Shown here: piece after piece, positions 8,961 to 18,074 of the stretch
How the letters are laid out: each line of letters begins with the position of its first letter
Numbering within the stretch: the first letter of the stretch is position 1
Assembly: GCA_029287355.1 (NCBI GenBank)
Contig: JARFRH010000262.1
Coordinates: forward strand, 1-35,143
Source of the DNA: Maribacter sp.
Lineage (GTDB): Bacteria; Bacteroidota; Bacteroidia; Flavobacteriales; Flavobacteriaceae
Direction: 5' to 3'
DNA: 35,143 nt
Notes under the pieces: model-generated
Told to the model about the DNA's origin: nothing
The model's database searches: none
The model's input: only the letters and a program-made list of their open reading frames with translations
Made by a program: the position numbers and the translations under genes

Positions 8961-9701
8961 ATGCAGAAATTATTGGCATATCCCTTTAGTGTTCTATACT
9001 TGATTTTTTTCGGGTTGACCCTTTTGATATTCCATCCCATTCAGTGGATTTGTTTTAATCTCTTCGGTTACAATGCGCATCGTATGAGTGTAGCCTACTT
9101 GAATCTTTCTCTTATGCGCTGCACCCACTTTCTAGGAACAACCTATCGTTTTCATAATCCACATAACATACCCACGAACAGACCGCTCATTATAGTTCCC
9201 AATCATCAGAGCATGCATGATATTCCACCGATCATATGGTTTATGCGAAAATACCATCCTAAATTTGTAAGTAAAAGAGAATTGGGCAAGGGCATCCCTA
9301 GTGTATCCTATAATTTAAGACATGGGGGATCCGTTTTGATCGACAGAAAGGACAGCAAACAAGCCTTGGGCGAAATCATAAAACTGGGAAAATATATAGA
9401 AGAACACAATAGATCTGCGGTCATTTTTCCTGAAGGAACACGTAGTCGCGACGGCCATCCGAAACCATTCAAAACAACAGGGCTAAAACTCCTCATGAAA
9501 AATGCGCCTTCCGCCCTAGTAGTGCCCATAAGCATTGACCATTCATGGAAAATGTTGAAATACGGGAAGTTTCCCAGCGGACTTGCCAACCACATTACTT
9601 TTGAAGTGCATCAACCAATCGCTGTTGGCAAAAATCTAGAAGAAATTATCAATCTGACCGAAAACGCCGTGATTTCCGGAATAACTTCGTTCAAAACATG
9701 A
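8961..9701 (+). CDS. 1-acyl-sn-glycerol-3-phosphate acyltransferase (PlsC-like)
   Basis: 246 aa. An N-terminal membrane helix (about 8-28) is followed by the acyltransferase block I NHQSMHD (H82 and D87, the catalytic pair) and block III FPEGTRSRDG, which binds the phosphate. The enzyme adds the second fatty acid to lysophosphatidic acid to make phosphatidic acid at the inner membrane. Other PlsC-superfamily acceptors cannot be excluded. Its stop overlaps the start of the HD hydrolase gene by four bases (ATGA), so the two are translationally coupled. Confidence 0.9.
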   Translation: MQKLLAYPFSVLYLIFFGLTLLIFHPIQWICFNLFGYNAHRMSVAYLNLSLMRCTHFLGTTYRFHNPHNIPTNRPLIIVPNHQSMHDIPPIIWFMRKYHPKFVSKRELGKGIPSVSYNLRHGGSVLIDRKDSKQALGEIIKLGKYIEEHNRSAVIFPEGTRSRDGHPKPFKTTGLKLLMKNAPSALVVPISIDHSWKMLKYGKFPSGLANHITFEVHQPIAVGKNLEEIINLTENAVISGITSFKT

Positions 9702-10366
9702 CCGATACCGAATTTATAGAAGAAACCATTCAATTTGTCAAAGAAACCCTTGCCAAAGCCGAAGGGGGGCATGATTGGTTTCATATTCAACGGGTTTTCA
9801 ATAACACGCTACTGATTGCCAAGGATGAAAAGGTCGATATTTTAGTAGCTAGCTTAGGTGCGCTCTTACATGATATTGCTGACGCAAAATTCCACGACGG
9901 TGATGAAACCGTGGGACCTACAATGGCAAGGAGCTTTTTAGACGCTTTGGGTGTCGATAAAAAAACGATTGCCCATGTGGTCAACATCATAGAACATATT
10001 TCCTTTAAATCTAGTTTGAAAGATCATACGGGCCCGCAGAAAAAATTTGCTTCTAAAGAACTTGAAGTCGTACAAGATGCCGACCGCCTCGATGCTATAG
10101 GCGCCATAGGTATTGCCAGGGCTTTTAACTATGGAGGTTTTAAAAATAGGCAGTTGTATAATCCTGAGATTGCCCCAAATCCAAAAATGACGAAGGAGGA
10201 ATATAAGAAGGCCAAAGGCCCGACTATTAATCATTTTTATGAGAAGCTGTTGTTGCTCAAAAACAAAATGAACACCAAAGCAGGAGCGAAATTAGCGGAA
10301 ATTCGACATCAGTATATGTTGGATTATTTGGTACAGTTCGACAAAGAGTGGCACGGACTTTCGTGA
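9698..10366 (+). CDS. HD domain phosphohydrolase (YedJ-like)
   Basis: 222 aa. HD-superfamily metal ligands are visible: an N-terminal GGHDWFHIQRV segment (H25, H29), the central HD pair H58-D59 in LLHDIADAKFHDGDE, and a later aspartate in VQDADRLDAIGAIG. This order fits the YedJ-type HD hydrolases. The enzymes are cytoplasmic, metal-dependent phosphohydrolases, probably acting on nucleotides; the exact substrate is unknown. It starts inside the last codons of the acyltransferase gene. The length is normal for this subgroup. Confidence 0.87.
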   Translation: MTDTEFIEETIQFVKETLAKAEGGHDWFHIQRVFNNTLLIAKDEKVDILVASLGALLHDIADAKFHDGDETVGPTMARSFLDALGVDKKTIAHVVNIIEHISFKSSLKDHTGPQKKFASKELEVVQDADRLDAIGAIGIARAFNYGGFKNRQLYNPEIAPNPKMTKEEYKKAKGPTINHFYEKLLLLKNKMNTKAGAKLAEIRHQYMLDYLVQFDKEWHGLS

Positions 10367-10444
10367 GACTACCTGTTTTCAACCATGGATATTCATGTTT
10401 ATTTTCCGTATCTTTTTACCCTTAAAATCAATCCACAATAGAAG

Positions 10445-11869
10445 ATGCAAAGAAGAAAATTTATCAAAAAGTCGGCGGCGGCCTCCGCTGCATTCTCAAT
10501 CGTTCCGAGCTTTGTAATGGGCAAAGATCATATTCCGCCAAGTGACACCTTATATGTTGGGGCCTTTGGCGTTGGTGGTCGTGGATCAGCAGTAATACAA
10601 GGTATGGCCGACACGAAGAAAGTGAAATTCGTAACCCTTTGCGATGTGGATGACAGAAGAGCCGCAGCTACCTATAATAAATACCCCAACGCAAAACGTT
10701 TCAAAGATTTTAGAAAAGTATATGATACCCATCTCAATGAAATAGACGCTATAATGGTGGCAACGCCTGACCATATGCATGCTTCGATTGCGCTGCCTTT
10801 CATGCGTGCTAAAAAACACGCTTATGTCGAAAAGCCATTAACCCATAATATTAACGAAGCCCGTTTGATGACAGGGGTTGCCAAAGAAAATGGCATAGTC
10901 ACACAAATGGGAAATCAAGGCGCTTCAAGTGCCGGAAGCCGAGAAGCCAAAGAATGGATAAATTCTGGGATTATTGGAAAAATATATAAAGTAGACTGTT
11001 GGACGAATCGTCCCGTTTGGCCACAAGGTGTTCCTGTACCCACCGAAAAACAACCCGTACCCGAAGGATTGGACTGGGACTTATGGTTAGGAACAGCCGC
11101 AAAACGTGATTACAACGCCGCCTACTTGCCATTTAAATGGAGAGGTTTCTGGGATTTTGGAACAGGCGCACTAGGGGATATGGGATGCCATATTATGGAA
11201 ACTCCTTTCGGAGTTCTCGATCTAGGGTATCCTACCGAGGCGGAAGCGAGCTGTACGACCAATTGGGTAGGCGATTTTGCGGAAGCTGATTATAGCGCTT
11301 CCTGTCCTGCATCTTCGATTGTACGTTTAAAATTCAAAACCGAAGCCCATGGCGATATTGCCCTGAATTGGTATGACGGGGGACTTTTACCTGATCTTCC
11401 GGACGAATTGAAAGACGGAGAAAAGATTGGTGATGGCGGTGGTGGTTCGATTTTCTATGGCACCAAGGGTATCTTGGTAGCAGATACGTATTCTCGAAAC
11501 GCAAGATTGTTACCTAGTACAAATATGGAATTGTTCAATGCGCCTCAGCCCTACCTCAAAAGAATAGATGGTGATGTCAGCGGCCATCAAAACAACTTTG
11601 TAGAAGGTTGTTTGACCGGTGTGGAAACTTCCTCTGATTTCCAGCGCTCAGGTCCTTTGACTGAAGCAGTTCTTATGGGTAATTTGGCGATCAAAGCTTT
11701 TCAGTACAAAAAATTCAAGGCCGGCAAAAAAGCTGGGGATTGGGATCCCTATGAATACCCAGGAAGACGAAAGATCCTTTGGGATGGTACCAATATGAAG
11801 GTTACCAATTGGGATATGGCCAACGAATGGGTGAAAGGTTCTTATCGAAAAGGTTGGGAATTGTCTTAA
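10445..11869 (+). CDS. Exported Gfo/Idh/MocA family oxidoreductase
   Basis: 474 aa. The N-terminus MQRRKFIKKSAAASAAF has a twin-arginine motif and a hydrophobic stretch ending near VMG, predicting Tat export already folded with its cofactor. The Rossmann domain (about 35-155) has GVGGRG at 42-47, and the catalytic lysine is in EKPLTHN (EKP at 129-131). The C-terminal substrate domain contains GTGALGDMGCH. Such proteins are NAD(P)-dependent dehydrogenases or oxidoreductases of sugars and related polyols; Tat-exported versions are common in Bacteroidota that use glycans. The substrate is unknown. It stands alone, 78 bases after the HD gene. Confidence 0.9.
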   Translation: MQRRKFIKKSAAASAAFSIVPSFVMGKDHIPPSDTLYVGAFGVGGRGSAVIQGMADTKKVKFVTLCDVDDRRAAATYNKYPNAKRFKDFRKVYDTHLNEIDAIMVATPDHMHASIALPFMRAKKHAYVEKPLTHNINEARLMTGVAKENGIVTQMGNQGASSAGSREAKEWINSGIIGKIYKVDCWTNRPVWPQGVPVPTEKQPVPEGLDWDLWLGTAAKRDYNAAYLPFKWRGFWDFGTGALGDMGCHIMETPFGVLDLGYPTEAEASCTTNWVGDFAEADYSASCPASSIVRLKFKTEAHGDIALNWYDGGLLPDLPDELKDGEKIGDGGGGSIFYGTKGILVADTYSRNARLLPSTNMELFNAPQPYLKRIDGDVSGHQNNFVEGCLTGVETSSDFQRSGPLTEAVLMGNLAIKAFQYKKFKAGKKAGDWDPYEYPGRRKILWDGTNMKVTNWDMANEWVKGSYRKGWELS

Positions 11870-11873
11870 CATC

Positions 11874-11915
11874 ATGTCAGTCTGCCGAGTGCAGTCGGAG
11901 TACACCATGTGACAA
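11874..11915. repeat. Degenerate REP-like sequence between convergent genes
   Basis: The 51-base spacer between the oxidoreductase (+) and the radical SAM gene (-) holds CATGTCAGTCTGCCGAGTGC followed by AGTCGGAG. It has a small CCGA/TCGG stem and resembles the GTGACAG-flanked REP-like palindromes further right in the window. It may act as a bidirectional transcription stop. Confidence 0.35.
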
Positions 11916-11920
11916 AAGGT

Positions 11921-12994
11921 TTAAAACAACTTCAATTGACCGTCTTTATACGACTCGTGTAAATCCGTATTCAATTTAGGGAAATTGGTTTCTTTAAAAT
12001 AGCGCTTCTTTGCCAAGCGCATCATATCATGAATCTGCTGGGCTATTTTGCCTTCTCCTCGACTTCTGACTCCAAATCTACTATCATTTAAGGACCCTCC
12101 ATGGCATTCTTGAATTTGATGTAATACCTTATCGGCTTTATCCGGTAATGTCTTCTTTATCCAATCGGTAAAAATTTGGCCAATTGCTCCATTGAGGCGA
12201 ACTACCGTAAAGGCAAAAGAACGAGCTCCGTTGTCGGATACCGCCTTGGCCAATTTCAATATTTCATGACTGTTGATTCCAGGAATAATAGGTGCCAGCA
12301 TTGCATTTACCGGAATTCCATTCTCAGATAAAACCCGAATAGTTTCTAGCCTTTTCTTTATAGTAGCCGTTCTTGGTTCAAGTATGCGCCTTGTTTTTTC
12401 CGAAAGGGAGGTCACCGAGATATTCACCCCTACCAAATTGTCTTTCGCTAGTTCTTTCAAGAGTTCCAGGTCCCTTAAAATCAAGGCGTTTTTTGTGATG
12501 ACACCAACTGGGTGTTTGTATTTCAAGAAGATTTCCAAGCAGGCCTGAGTGATTTTAAATTGTTGTTCTGCGGGTTGGTAACAATCCGTATTTCCTGATA
12601 GTACAATGGTACAGGCCTTCCATTTCTTGCTCTTTAATTTCGCTTCCAGAAGTTGGGGAGCATCTTCTTTGATGAGTATTTTACGTTCAAAATCCAAGCC
12701 CGCACTATACCCCCAAAATTCATGGGTATTTCTGGCATAGCAATATATACATCCATGCTCGCAGCCTTGATAGGGGTTCATAGAGTAATCCATGCCCACA
12801 TCAGGACTCGTCACTTTGTTCACAATGGTCTTCGGAAAAATAGGGAGGTATTGGGTTTTATTCCAATTCGCCTCTTCACCGGCTACACGGCAAAATTCCA
12901 AGAAGTCATCACGTGTTTCGTAAATGTGCTCTGAGAATCTGTTGTGTGAATTTTGTTGGGCCCCACGGCCTTTGAGATAGTCTTTTTGATTCAA
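11921..12994 (-). CDS. PA0069-type radical SAM protein (SplB-related)
   Basis: 357 aa. The radical SAM cluster motif CEHGCIYC (C78, C82, C85) follows YSMNPYQG, which is characteristic of the PA0069 family related to spore photoproduct lyase (SplB). The segments YARNTHEFWGYSAG and VLSGNTDCYQPAE also fit. These cytoplasmic proteins bind a 4Fe-4S cluster and S-adenosylmethionine; the reaction is not established for this family, and a nucleic-acid substrate is only suggested by the SplB relationship. The start ATG gives a normal family length. It is separated from the next minus-strand gene by 126 bases with a hairpin, so it is probably transcribed alone. Confidence 0.87.
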   Translation of the reverse strand: MNQKDYLKGRGAQQNSHNRFSEHIYETRDDFLEFCRVAGEEANWNKTQYLPIFPKTIVNKVTSPDVGMDYSMNPYQGCEHGCIYCYARNTHEFWGYSAGLDFERKILIKEDAPQLLEAKLKSKKWKACTIVLSGNTDCYQPAEQQFKITQACLEIFLKYKHPVGVITKNALILRDLELLKELAKDNLVGVNISVTSLSEKTRRILEPRTATIKKRLETIRVLSENGIPVNAMLAPIIPGINSHEILKLAKAVSDNGARSFAFTVVRLNGAIGQIFTDWIKKTLPDKADKVLHQIQECHGGSLNDSRFGVRSRGEGKIAQQIHDMMRLAKKRYFKETNFPKLNTDLHESYKDGQLKLF

Positions 12995-13063
12995 TTATTG
13001 GATTTATTCCAAATTTATGGAATATTTCCTATTCATGCTCAGGTCTATGTGTTAATTTTAAGA

Positions 13064-13088
13064 GGTCTTCCCCTGCCAGGGGAGGACC
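13064..13088. repeat. Hairpin upstream of the radical SAM gene
   Basis: GGTCTTCCCCT (13064-13074) pairs with AGGGGAGGACC (13078-13088) around a GCC loop: 11 base pairs with one non-Watson-Crick position. On the minus strand it lies downstream of the secreted-protein gene and could stop transcription, although the following T run is weak. It resembles, but is not identical to, the CTCCCCTCCT hairpins further right. Confidence 0.5.
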
Positions 13089-13120
13089 CAATGGATAACT
13101 TGTTTATAAAGCAGTATGAT

Positions 13121-14695
13121 TTATTTCGATGGGCTACTTGACATCCCCCCAATCGTAACCTGAATCAATTGTTTTTTACTACCGCGTTTTGCGTAAAACA
13201 AAAGTTCGTCAGAAACTTTATCAACAAAAGGTCGAGATACCATAATAGGAAGCCGCACCTCTTTGTCATCTATTAGTTTTTTATAGGAGAGACCTCCTTT
13301 TTCATCGATTTTGATAACGAACATATTTGGGTTTCTGCTGTATCCTTGTTTGAAAAGAATGCGTTCATTCCCTATTTTTTTGGGGGTTTCCCCAGAATTT
13401 ATAAAGAAGTAAGTATCATTTCCGTTTCCGTAGGTACTATAGGATGCATAGGCGGCATCTCCTTTTGTTACTTCCGCCTTGTTGATGTTCCTGGCCCATT
13501 CCATAGCTCCTGTAGCATTCAGTTTGGCACATACGATATCATTATAATGGTAGCGATTGACCTTACGCCCGCTATTGCCATCAAATTCCTCTCCTACGGT
13601 GACAAAATACTCCTCGGCACTAAAAACGATTCCTTTATTCGGTGTGATATGAATATCCTTGAAAATTAGGTTTTTTACTGTGGCATCGACTTCACGCCCG
13701 AATTTATCGTCCATGAATTGTTGGGAGAAAGGATTATATTTTCTCGCCTGTATGGCTAGGGTATTCGGATTCAGTTCAAAATAAGCCAATCCGTTATAGC
13801 GATTATCTTTTCGGTCAGCGTAGAAGCCCACACTTACCAACTTGTCGTCAATTAAAATTGGTTTTAAAGACTCCGGAAATCTACCGGCTTCAGCAAACTC
13901 TTGTGTGGTATGGCCAGTGTTCGTAATCTTGAGCAACTCATATTGATATCTCCTTTCCTTGGCATCAAAACGCCTTTTCTTGAAAAAAGCTTTCCCCATA
14001 AAGTATAAGGTCTTCAAATCCCTCGAGGTGGCCATGTTTTCAAAAGCATAGTTCTTTTCGACAATTTGATCACTTAAATCATATTTCAGTTGTTGTGTTA
14101 GATCCGTTCCGAAGAGAAAGATTTTATACTTCTCATTTTTGCCTTCTCGGTGGTGTACCGTAATCGCAAAAGCGGATTTATCATCATTAAAATGGGTCGC
14201 AGTCGAAAACCCGTTGCCGAATTTTCGATTGTATTTGCTAACCGCCAGAGGATTCATCACTTCCTTTGAAGGAACTGAAAGCAGCACGCGTTCCGAAAAA
14301 TTAAAGTCATCGATCGGACTCTGGTGTGCCTTATATTGATACACTTCTTTATCGTAATCATAAACCAATTCCAACAAATACAATTGTCCGTTTTTCACAA
14401 AACCATCGACCATATGCTCCCCGGCATATTTGTAGTTATAGTCCGATTTTAAGGTCATATCGGCATTATAAATCTCAATGAAATGTCCCTTTGGTCGCAG
14501 CGGTAAACCACCATAATAGGTACGCACCAAAACGGTTTCCCCAGAGGAGGCTTTGTCGATAGACAAAACCGTCGAAAATTTATACCTATCGGAATTATTT
14601 TCGCCCAAGCTATAGTTTACAGGGATGTCCTGAGCTTTGACGAATGGCAATACGGCCAAAACAAACAGTAGTGCAAGTGCCTTTCTGGTAATCAT
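13121..14695 (-). CDS. Secreted protein of unknown function
   Basis: 524 aa with a clear signal peptide (hydrophobic about 6-20, cleavage likely after VKA-Q). I recognise no domain. The mature part alternates short beta-like stretches with aromatic and charged residues, and a segment such as GLAYFELNPNTLAIQ suggests a beta-propeller or lipid-free periplasmic beta protein; this is a guess from appearance only. It starts 21 bases after the crotonase gene and so ends the minus-strand operon kinase - PhzF - crotonase - this gene. The following spacer contains a possible terminator hairpin at 13064-13088. Confidence 0.78.
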   Translation of the reverse strand: MITRKALALLFVLAVLPFVKAQDIPVNYSLGENNSDRYKFSTVLSIDKASSGETVLVRTYYGGLPLRPKGHFIEIYNADMTLKSDYNYKYAGEHMVDGFVKNGQLYLLELVYDYDKEVYQYKAHQSPIDDFNFSERVLLSVPSKEVMNPLAVSKYNRKFGNGFSTATHFNDDKSAFAITVHHREGKNEKYKIFLFGTDLTQQLKYDLSDQIVEKNYAFENMATSRDLKTLYFMGKAFFKKRRFDAKERRYQYELLKITNTGHTTQEFAEAGRFPESLKPILIDDKLVSVGFYADRKDNRYNGLAYFELNPNTLAIQARKYNPFSQQFMDDKFGREVDATVKNLIFKDIHITPNKGIVFSAEEYFVTVGEEFDGNSGRKVNRYHYNDIVCAKLNATGAMEWARNINKAEVTKGDAAYASYSTYGNGNDTYFFINSGETPKKIGNERILFKQGYSRNPNMFVIKIDEKGGLSYKKLIDDKEVRLPIMVSRPFVDKVSDELLFYAKRGSKKQLIQVTIGGMSSSPSK

Positions 14696-14716
14696 AAGTA
14701 GGAAATTTGGGGTAGG

Positions 14717-15499
14717 CTATTCTCCGGGAAAGTCGGCTTTCCGCTTTTCTAAGAACGCGGTTGTACCTTCTTTAAAATCCGCAGTGCCAAAACAGGCGCC
14801 AAAGGCTTCGATTTCGGCAGCATACCCATTACTATCATGTTTAAAACCAGCATTTACCGCTTTTATTGCATGACTAATTGCGACAGATGAATTATTCGAT
14901 ATCTTATTCGCCAATTTTACACAGGTCGACAGTAACTCTTCTTGAGAAACCACATGATTGACCAGCCCATAATGAAGTGCATTGTTGGCATCGATCATAC
15001 CAGCGGTCATGATCATTTCCATTGCCCTTCCTTTGCCTATTAATTGGGGTAATCGTTGTGTACCCCCATACCCTGGAATGACACCCAAAGAAACTTCCGG
15101 AAGTCCCATTCTGGCATTATCACTCGCTACTCTAAAATGGCAAGCCATGGCCAATTCGAGGCCACCCCCTAAAGCAAATCCATTGATTGCGGCTATCACG
15201 GGGGTGGAAAGGTTTTCTATAAAATCGAACAGCTTTTTTTGACCTTTAGCCGCCAACTTTCCGCCCTTTTTTACCGAGAAATTGGAGAATTCCGAAATAT
15301 CGGCGCCAGCGACGAAAGCTTTCTCGCCACTACCTGTTAAGATAACAACTTTGGTGGCCTTGTCTTTGTCCAAAGATTTAAAAGCATCGTGTAGTTCTTG
15401 AATGGTGTCTTTGTTTAAAGCATTGAGTTTATTGGGGCGGTTGATCGTAACCGTAGCCAAGGTCCGTTCTTCTTGAACAATAATGTTGTTATATTTCAT
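14717..15499 (-). CDS. Enoyl-CoA hydratase/isomerase family protein (crotonase)
   Basis: 260 aa from the ATG at 15497-15499 (MKYNNIIVQE). An ATG at 15532 would add eleven residues and overlap the PhzF gene, so I prefer the shorter form. Crotonase landmarks are present: NRPNKLNAL, the oxyanion-hole segment AFVAGADI, GGGLE with E115, and LPEVSLGVIPGYGGTQRL with E135. Both glutamates used for hydration are therefore in place, consistent with an active enoyl-CoA hydratase in beta-oxidation or a similar pathway. It is cytoplasmic. The gene starts 11 bases after PhzF in the same transcription unit. Confidence 0.92.
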   Translation of the reverse strand: MKYNNIIVQEERTLATVTINRPNKLNALNKDTIQELHDAFKSLDKDKATKVVILTGSGEKAFVAGADISEFSNFSVKKGGKLAAKGQKKLFDFIENLSTPVIAAINGFALGGGLELAMACHFRVASDNARMGLPEVSLGVIPGYGGTQRLPQLIGKGRAMEMIMTAGMIDANNALHYGLVNHVVSQEELLSTCVKLANKISNNSSVAISHAIKAVNAGFKHDSNGYAAEIEAFGACFGTADFKEGTTAFLEKRKADFPGE

Positions 15500-15509
15500 G
15501 TGCTCGTTT

Positions 15510-16427
15510 TTAAATCGACCATGTTCCCTCACTGATCGGAATCACCTGGCCTCCTACTTTTAAGATATATTCGTTTTCATTTAATGCTCCATCCAAATAT
15601 AAAAGGGATTCCCTACCCATTTCATAGCCTTGTTCGACAATCGCCGACATCGGGGCGTTCACGTTTTTTAGCAAATAGGCCAACAAACAGCCATTCGCAC
15701 TTCCGGTGGCGGCATCTTCCCAGATACTATCGCTCTCTAAAACAAACATACGGGAATGATACTGATGTTGCTTCTGTTCCGTTTCTTTCGTCACAAAGAA
15801 CAAAGAGGTCGTCAGGCCTATTGGACTGTTTTCTTTATGCAGTTTTTGACTCCTTAAGAATTGCTCCACCTTATCGCTATTCAGTTTAAGCTTCTTAATG
15901 ACATTTAAATTTTTGAGAAAAACAATCAAATAGGGTAATCCCGTATTGACCACTTCGATAGGCATGCTCGAATCGAGGTCATTTGCCGAAAAGCCAAGGG
16001 CTGTGGACACCATTTCCGAATCAAAAGTTGCTCCAAAGTCTGGTTGTGCTTGTTGCATGGTAAATCGACTTGTCTCCAAATTATCAGGGCTGCCGATACG
16101 AACAGGAATATCGCCCTTTTTTAATCTCAGCAGTACTTCATTCGATGGGGTGTCAAGTAACTTTTTAGCGATAATATACGCCGTGCCCAAGGTAGGGTGC
16201 CCCGCAAAAGGCACTTCATATTCCGTTGTAAAAATGCGTACCCCAAAACTACCGTCAGCTTCTATGGAGGTAATAAAAGTACTTTCGGCAAAATTGATTT
16301 CACGGGTTATGGCTAACATTTGATCCGAAGACACTAGTTGTTCCAAATCGAAAAAAACCGCAAGCTGGTTGCCTGCATATTTTTTCGGCGCAAATACGTC
16401 TACAATGTAAAATTTAATGTTCGCCAT
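15510..16427 (-). CDS. PhzF family isomerase
   Basis: 305 aa. The family landmarks are the N-terminal DVFAPKKYAGNQLAVF, a catalytic-type glutamate in NFAESTFI (about 47), VPFAGHPTLGTAY, and EDAATGSANG near the C-terminus. PhzF proteins form a two-lobed diaminopimelate-epimerase-like fold and catalyse isomerisation; only some take part in phenazine synthesis, and no phenazine genes are visible here. Its ATG overlaps the stop of the upstream kinase in the string TAATG, so the two are translationally coupled. The substrate is unknown. Confidence 0.9.
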   Translation of the reverse strand: MANIKFYIVDVFAPKKYAGNQLAVFFDLEQLVSSDQMLAITREINFAESTFITSIEADGSFGVRIFTTEYEVPFAGHPTLGTAYIIAKKLLDTPSNEVLLRLKKGDIPVRIGSPDNLETSRFTMQQAQPDFGATFDSEMVSTALGFSANDLDSSMPIEVVNTGLPYLIVFLKNLNVIKKLKLNSDKVEQFLRSQKLHKENSPIGLTTSLFFVTKETEQKQHQYHSRMFVLESDSIWEDAATGSANGCLLAYLLKNVNAPMSAIVEQGYEMGRESLLYLDGALNENEYILKVGGQVIPISEGTWSI

Positions 16428-17920
16428 TAAGACTCCGTTTCTTTTTCTTTAGGAAAGCGTACTGTGAAAACAGTTCCTTTGCCTGGTTGGGAACTGAAAC
16501 CGATACTCCCTTTATAGGTTTCTACAATGTTTTTGACCATCCCTAATCCAAGACCCATTCCGCTGGATTTGGTCGTAAATTTGGGTTCGAAAATCTTATC
16601 CTCGAAATCATCCGCTATACCAATGCCATTATCGGCAACTGCGATTTTTACAAAGTCTCCATCCGAGGCTACCGTTACTAAAATACGTGGCGCTTCTACT
16701 TCAGGCACCGCTTGAATCGCATTTTTTACCAAATTCGTAATCACACGTATCAATTGGGTACGATCGAGTTTTGCAATGATTTTTTCCTCATCCGCGATGA
16801 AGTGAATATACTTTTCGGTAAAAATATCCAAGGCAAGCTTGACGATGTTCACCACGTTCAAGGTTTCGCTCTGTTGTGCCGGCATCTCCGCGAAATTGGA
16901 GAAAGCGCCAGCGATATTGCTCATGGTATCGATTTGTTGGATCAGCGTCTTGGAATACTCGGCTACTTTCTTTTCTATATCAGGGTCCTTAGGGTCGAAT
17001 TTGCGTTCAAAACTCTGTACACTCAGGCGCATTGGGGTCAAGGGGTTCTTAATCTCGTGTGCCACTTGCTTGGCCATTTCGCGCCATGCTTGTTCTCGTT
17101 CGCTACGGGCCAATTTGGCAGCACTTGCGCCCAACTCATCGATCATCTCATTGTATGAATCGACCAATTTTCCAATTTCTTCACTGGGATTCTTAATGTA
17201 GATCTTCTCATTGCGTTTCGTCAGATCGGTCTCGTGCATCATATCGGATATCGTCTGAAGCGAACGTGTGATATATTTTGAAATGAAGTAGGCCAAACCA
17301 ATGGCGGACAATAACATTAATATGTATACCCAACCCAAACGAACAAAAAATTCGCGTAACTCATATTCATTAAAGGAAGGGTCTTCAAAATAAGGCAAAT
17401 TCAAAATGCCGATCGGTTTGAATTTTGTGTCGTTGATATAGGTGTAAGAAGCCTTGTATTTGTCTCCGGCAGTGGTATTCTCTTCCACATACCGCCGATT
17501 CAAACTAGCCCCTAAATTATTGAGCACTTCTGCATCTAAACAATTGGCAATGGAATCCATCTCGAATTTTGGCCTTGAACTTCTGATCAAGCCACCCTCT
17601 AAGTCATAGATATTGAAATACACATTTTGAACATCGGCAATCTCATAAATCTCATCCTTGAAGATCAAAGGCAGATTTTCGGTAGTTTGCGGATAGGTCG
17701 TTTTCTTGAGAACGTAGTTGATGCTTTGCTTTATCTGCTCTTCCTTCCGTTCTAGACGGATGTCATGATAATCATCGAGTTGTTCGCGGTACTGATAAAT
17801 CGTCACTCCGGATATCAAGACCGACGCAATGACCACTAAAAGAATCATGGTTGTAAAAATGCGTGATCGAAGCGATAGTTTTTTGAGCAAGTCTACGGTG
17901 TTTGACCTCAAAGATAGCAA
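16427..17920 (-). CDS. Membrane sensor histidine kinase (HAMP, NtrY-like)
   Basis: 497 aa. Two membrane helices (about 21-40 and 194-215) enclose a periplasmic sensor domain. HAMP (about 213-265), a HisKA dimerisation domain with H288 in VAHEIKNPLTPMR, and an ATPase domain follow; the N-box is NLVKNAIQA, G1 is DNGIGIADDF and the lid region is SSGMGLGLGMVKNIVE. The HEIKNPLTP box is typical of NtrY-like kinases. No response regulator gene is adjacent, so it is an orphan in this window. Downstream PhzF and crotonase genes are coupled to it, an unusual pairing of kinase and metabolic enzymes. Its leader holds a small hairpin at 17961-17976. Confidence 0.92.
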   Translation of the reverse strand: MLSLRSNTVDLLKKLSLRSRIFTTMILLVVIASVLISGVTIYQYREQLDDYHDIRLERKEEQIKQSINYVLKKTTYPQTTENLPLIFKDEIYEIADVQNVYFNIYDLEGGLIRSSRPKFEMDSIANCLDAEVLNNLGASLNRRYVEENTTAGDKYKASYTYINDTKFKPIGILNLPYFEDPSFNEYELREFFVRLGWVYILMLLSAIGLAYFISKYITRSLQTISDMMHETDLTKRNEKIYIKNPSEEIGKLVDSYNEMIDELGASAAKLARSEREQAWREMAKQVAHEIKNPLTPMRLSVQSFERKFDPKDPDIEKKVAEYSKTLIQQIDTMSNIAGAFSNFAEMPAQQSETLNVVNIVKLALDIFTEKYIHFIADEEKIIAKLDRTQLIRVITNLVKNAIQAVPEVEAPRILVTVASDGDFVKIAVADNGIGIADDFEDKIFEPKFTTKSSGMGLGLGMVKNIVETYKGSIGFSSQPGKGTVFTVRFPKEKETES

Positions 17921-17960
17921 TAATGGCTATGCCATAAATTCCAAAAAAGGAAATTCCAAA

Positions 17961-17976
17961 CCTGTCGGCAGACAGG
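17961..17976. repeat. Small hairpin in the kinase leader
   Basis: CCTGTC and GACAGG pair around GGCA. It lies 40 bases upstream of the kinase ATG on the minus strand and is flanked on its left by TTCCAAA-type words related to the TTTGGAA heptad repeats. Its role is unclear. Confidence 0.4.
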
Positions 17977-18055
17977 CAAGATTGCAAACTAAGGGGTTCT
18001 TATCACTTACTATTATATCAAATATCAGACCATTTAAAGAATAAGAGGCTTGCAC

Positions 18056-18069
18056 TTTGGAATTTGGAA
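18056..18069. repeat. TTTGGAA heptad repeat, two copies
   Basis: Two tandem copies of TTTGGAA lie just outside the 3' end of the HemJ-like gene. The same heptamer recurs at 28831, 31032, 33364 and (partly) 34699, always in spacers. Confidence 0.75.
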
Positions 18070-18074
18070 TTTAA

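Noticed and set aside
15500-15532. Crotonase start at the ATG 15532
   Set aside because: It overlaps the PhzF coding end by 23 bases, while the ATG at 15499 gives a normal crotonase N-terminus.
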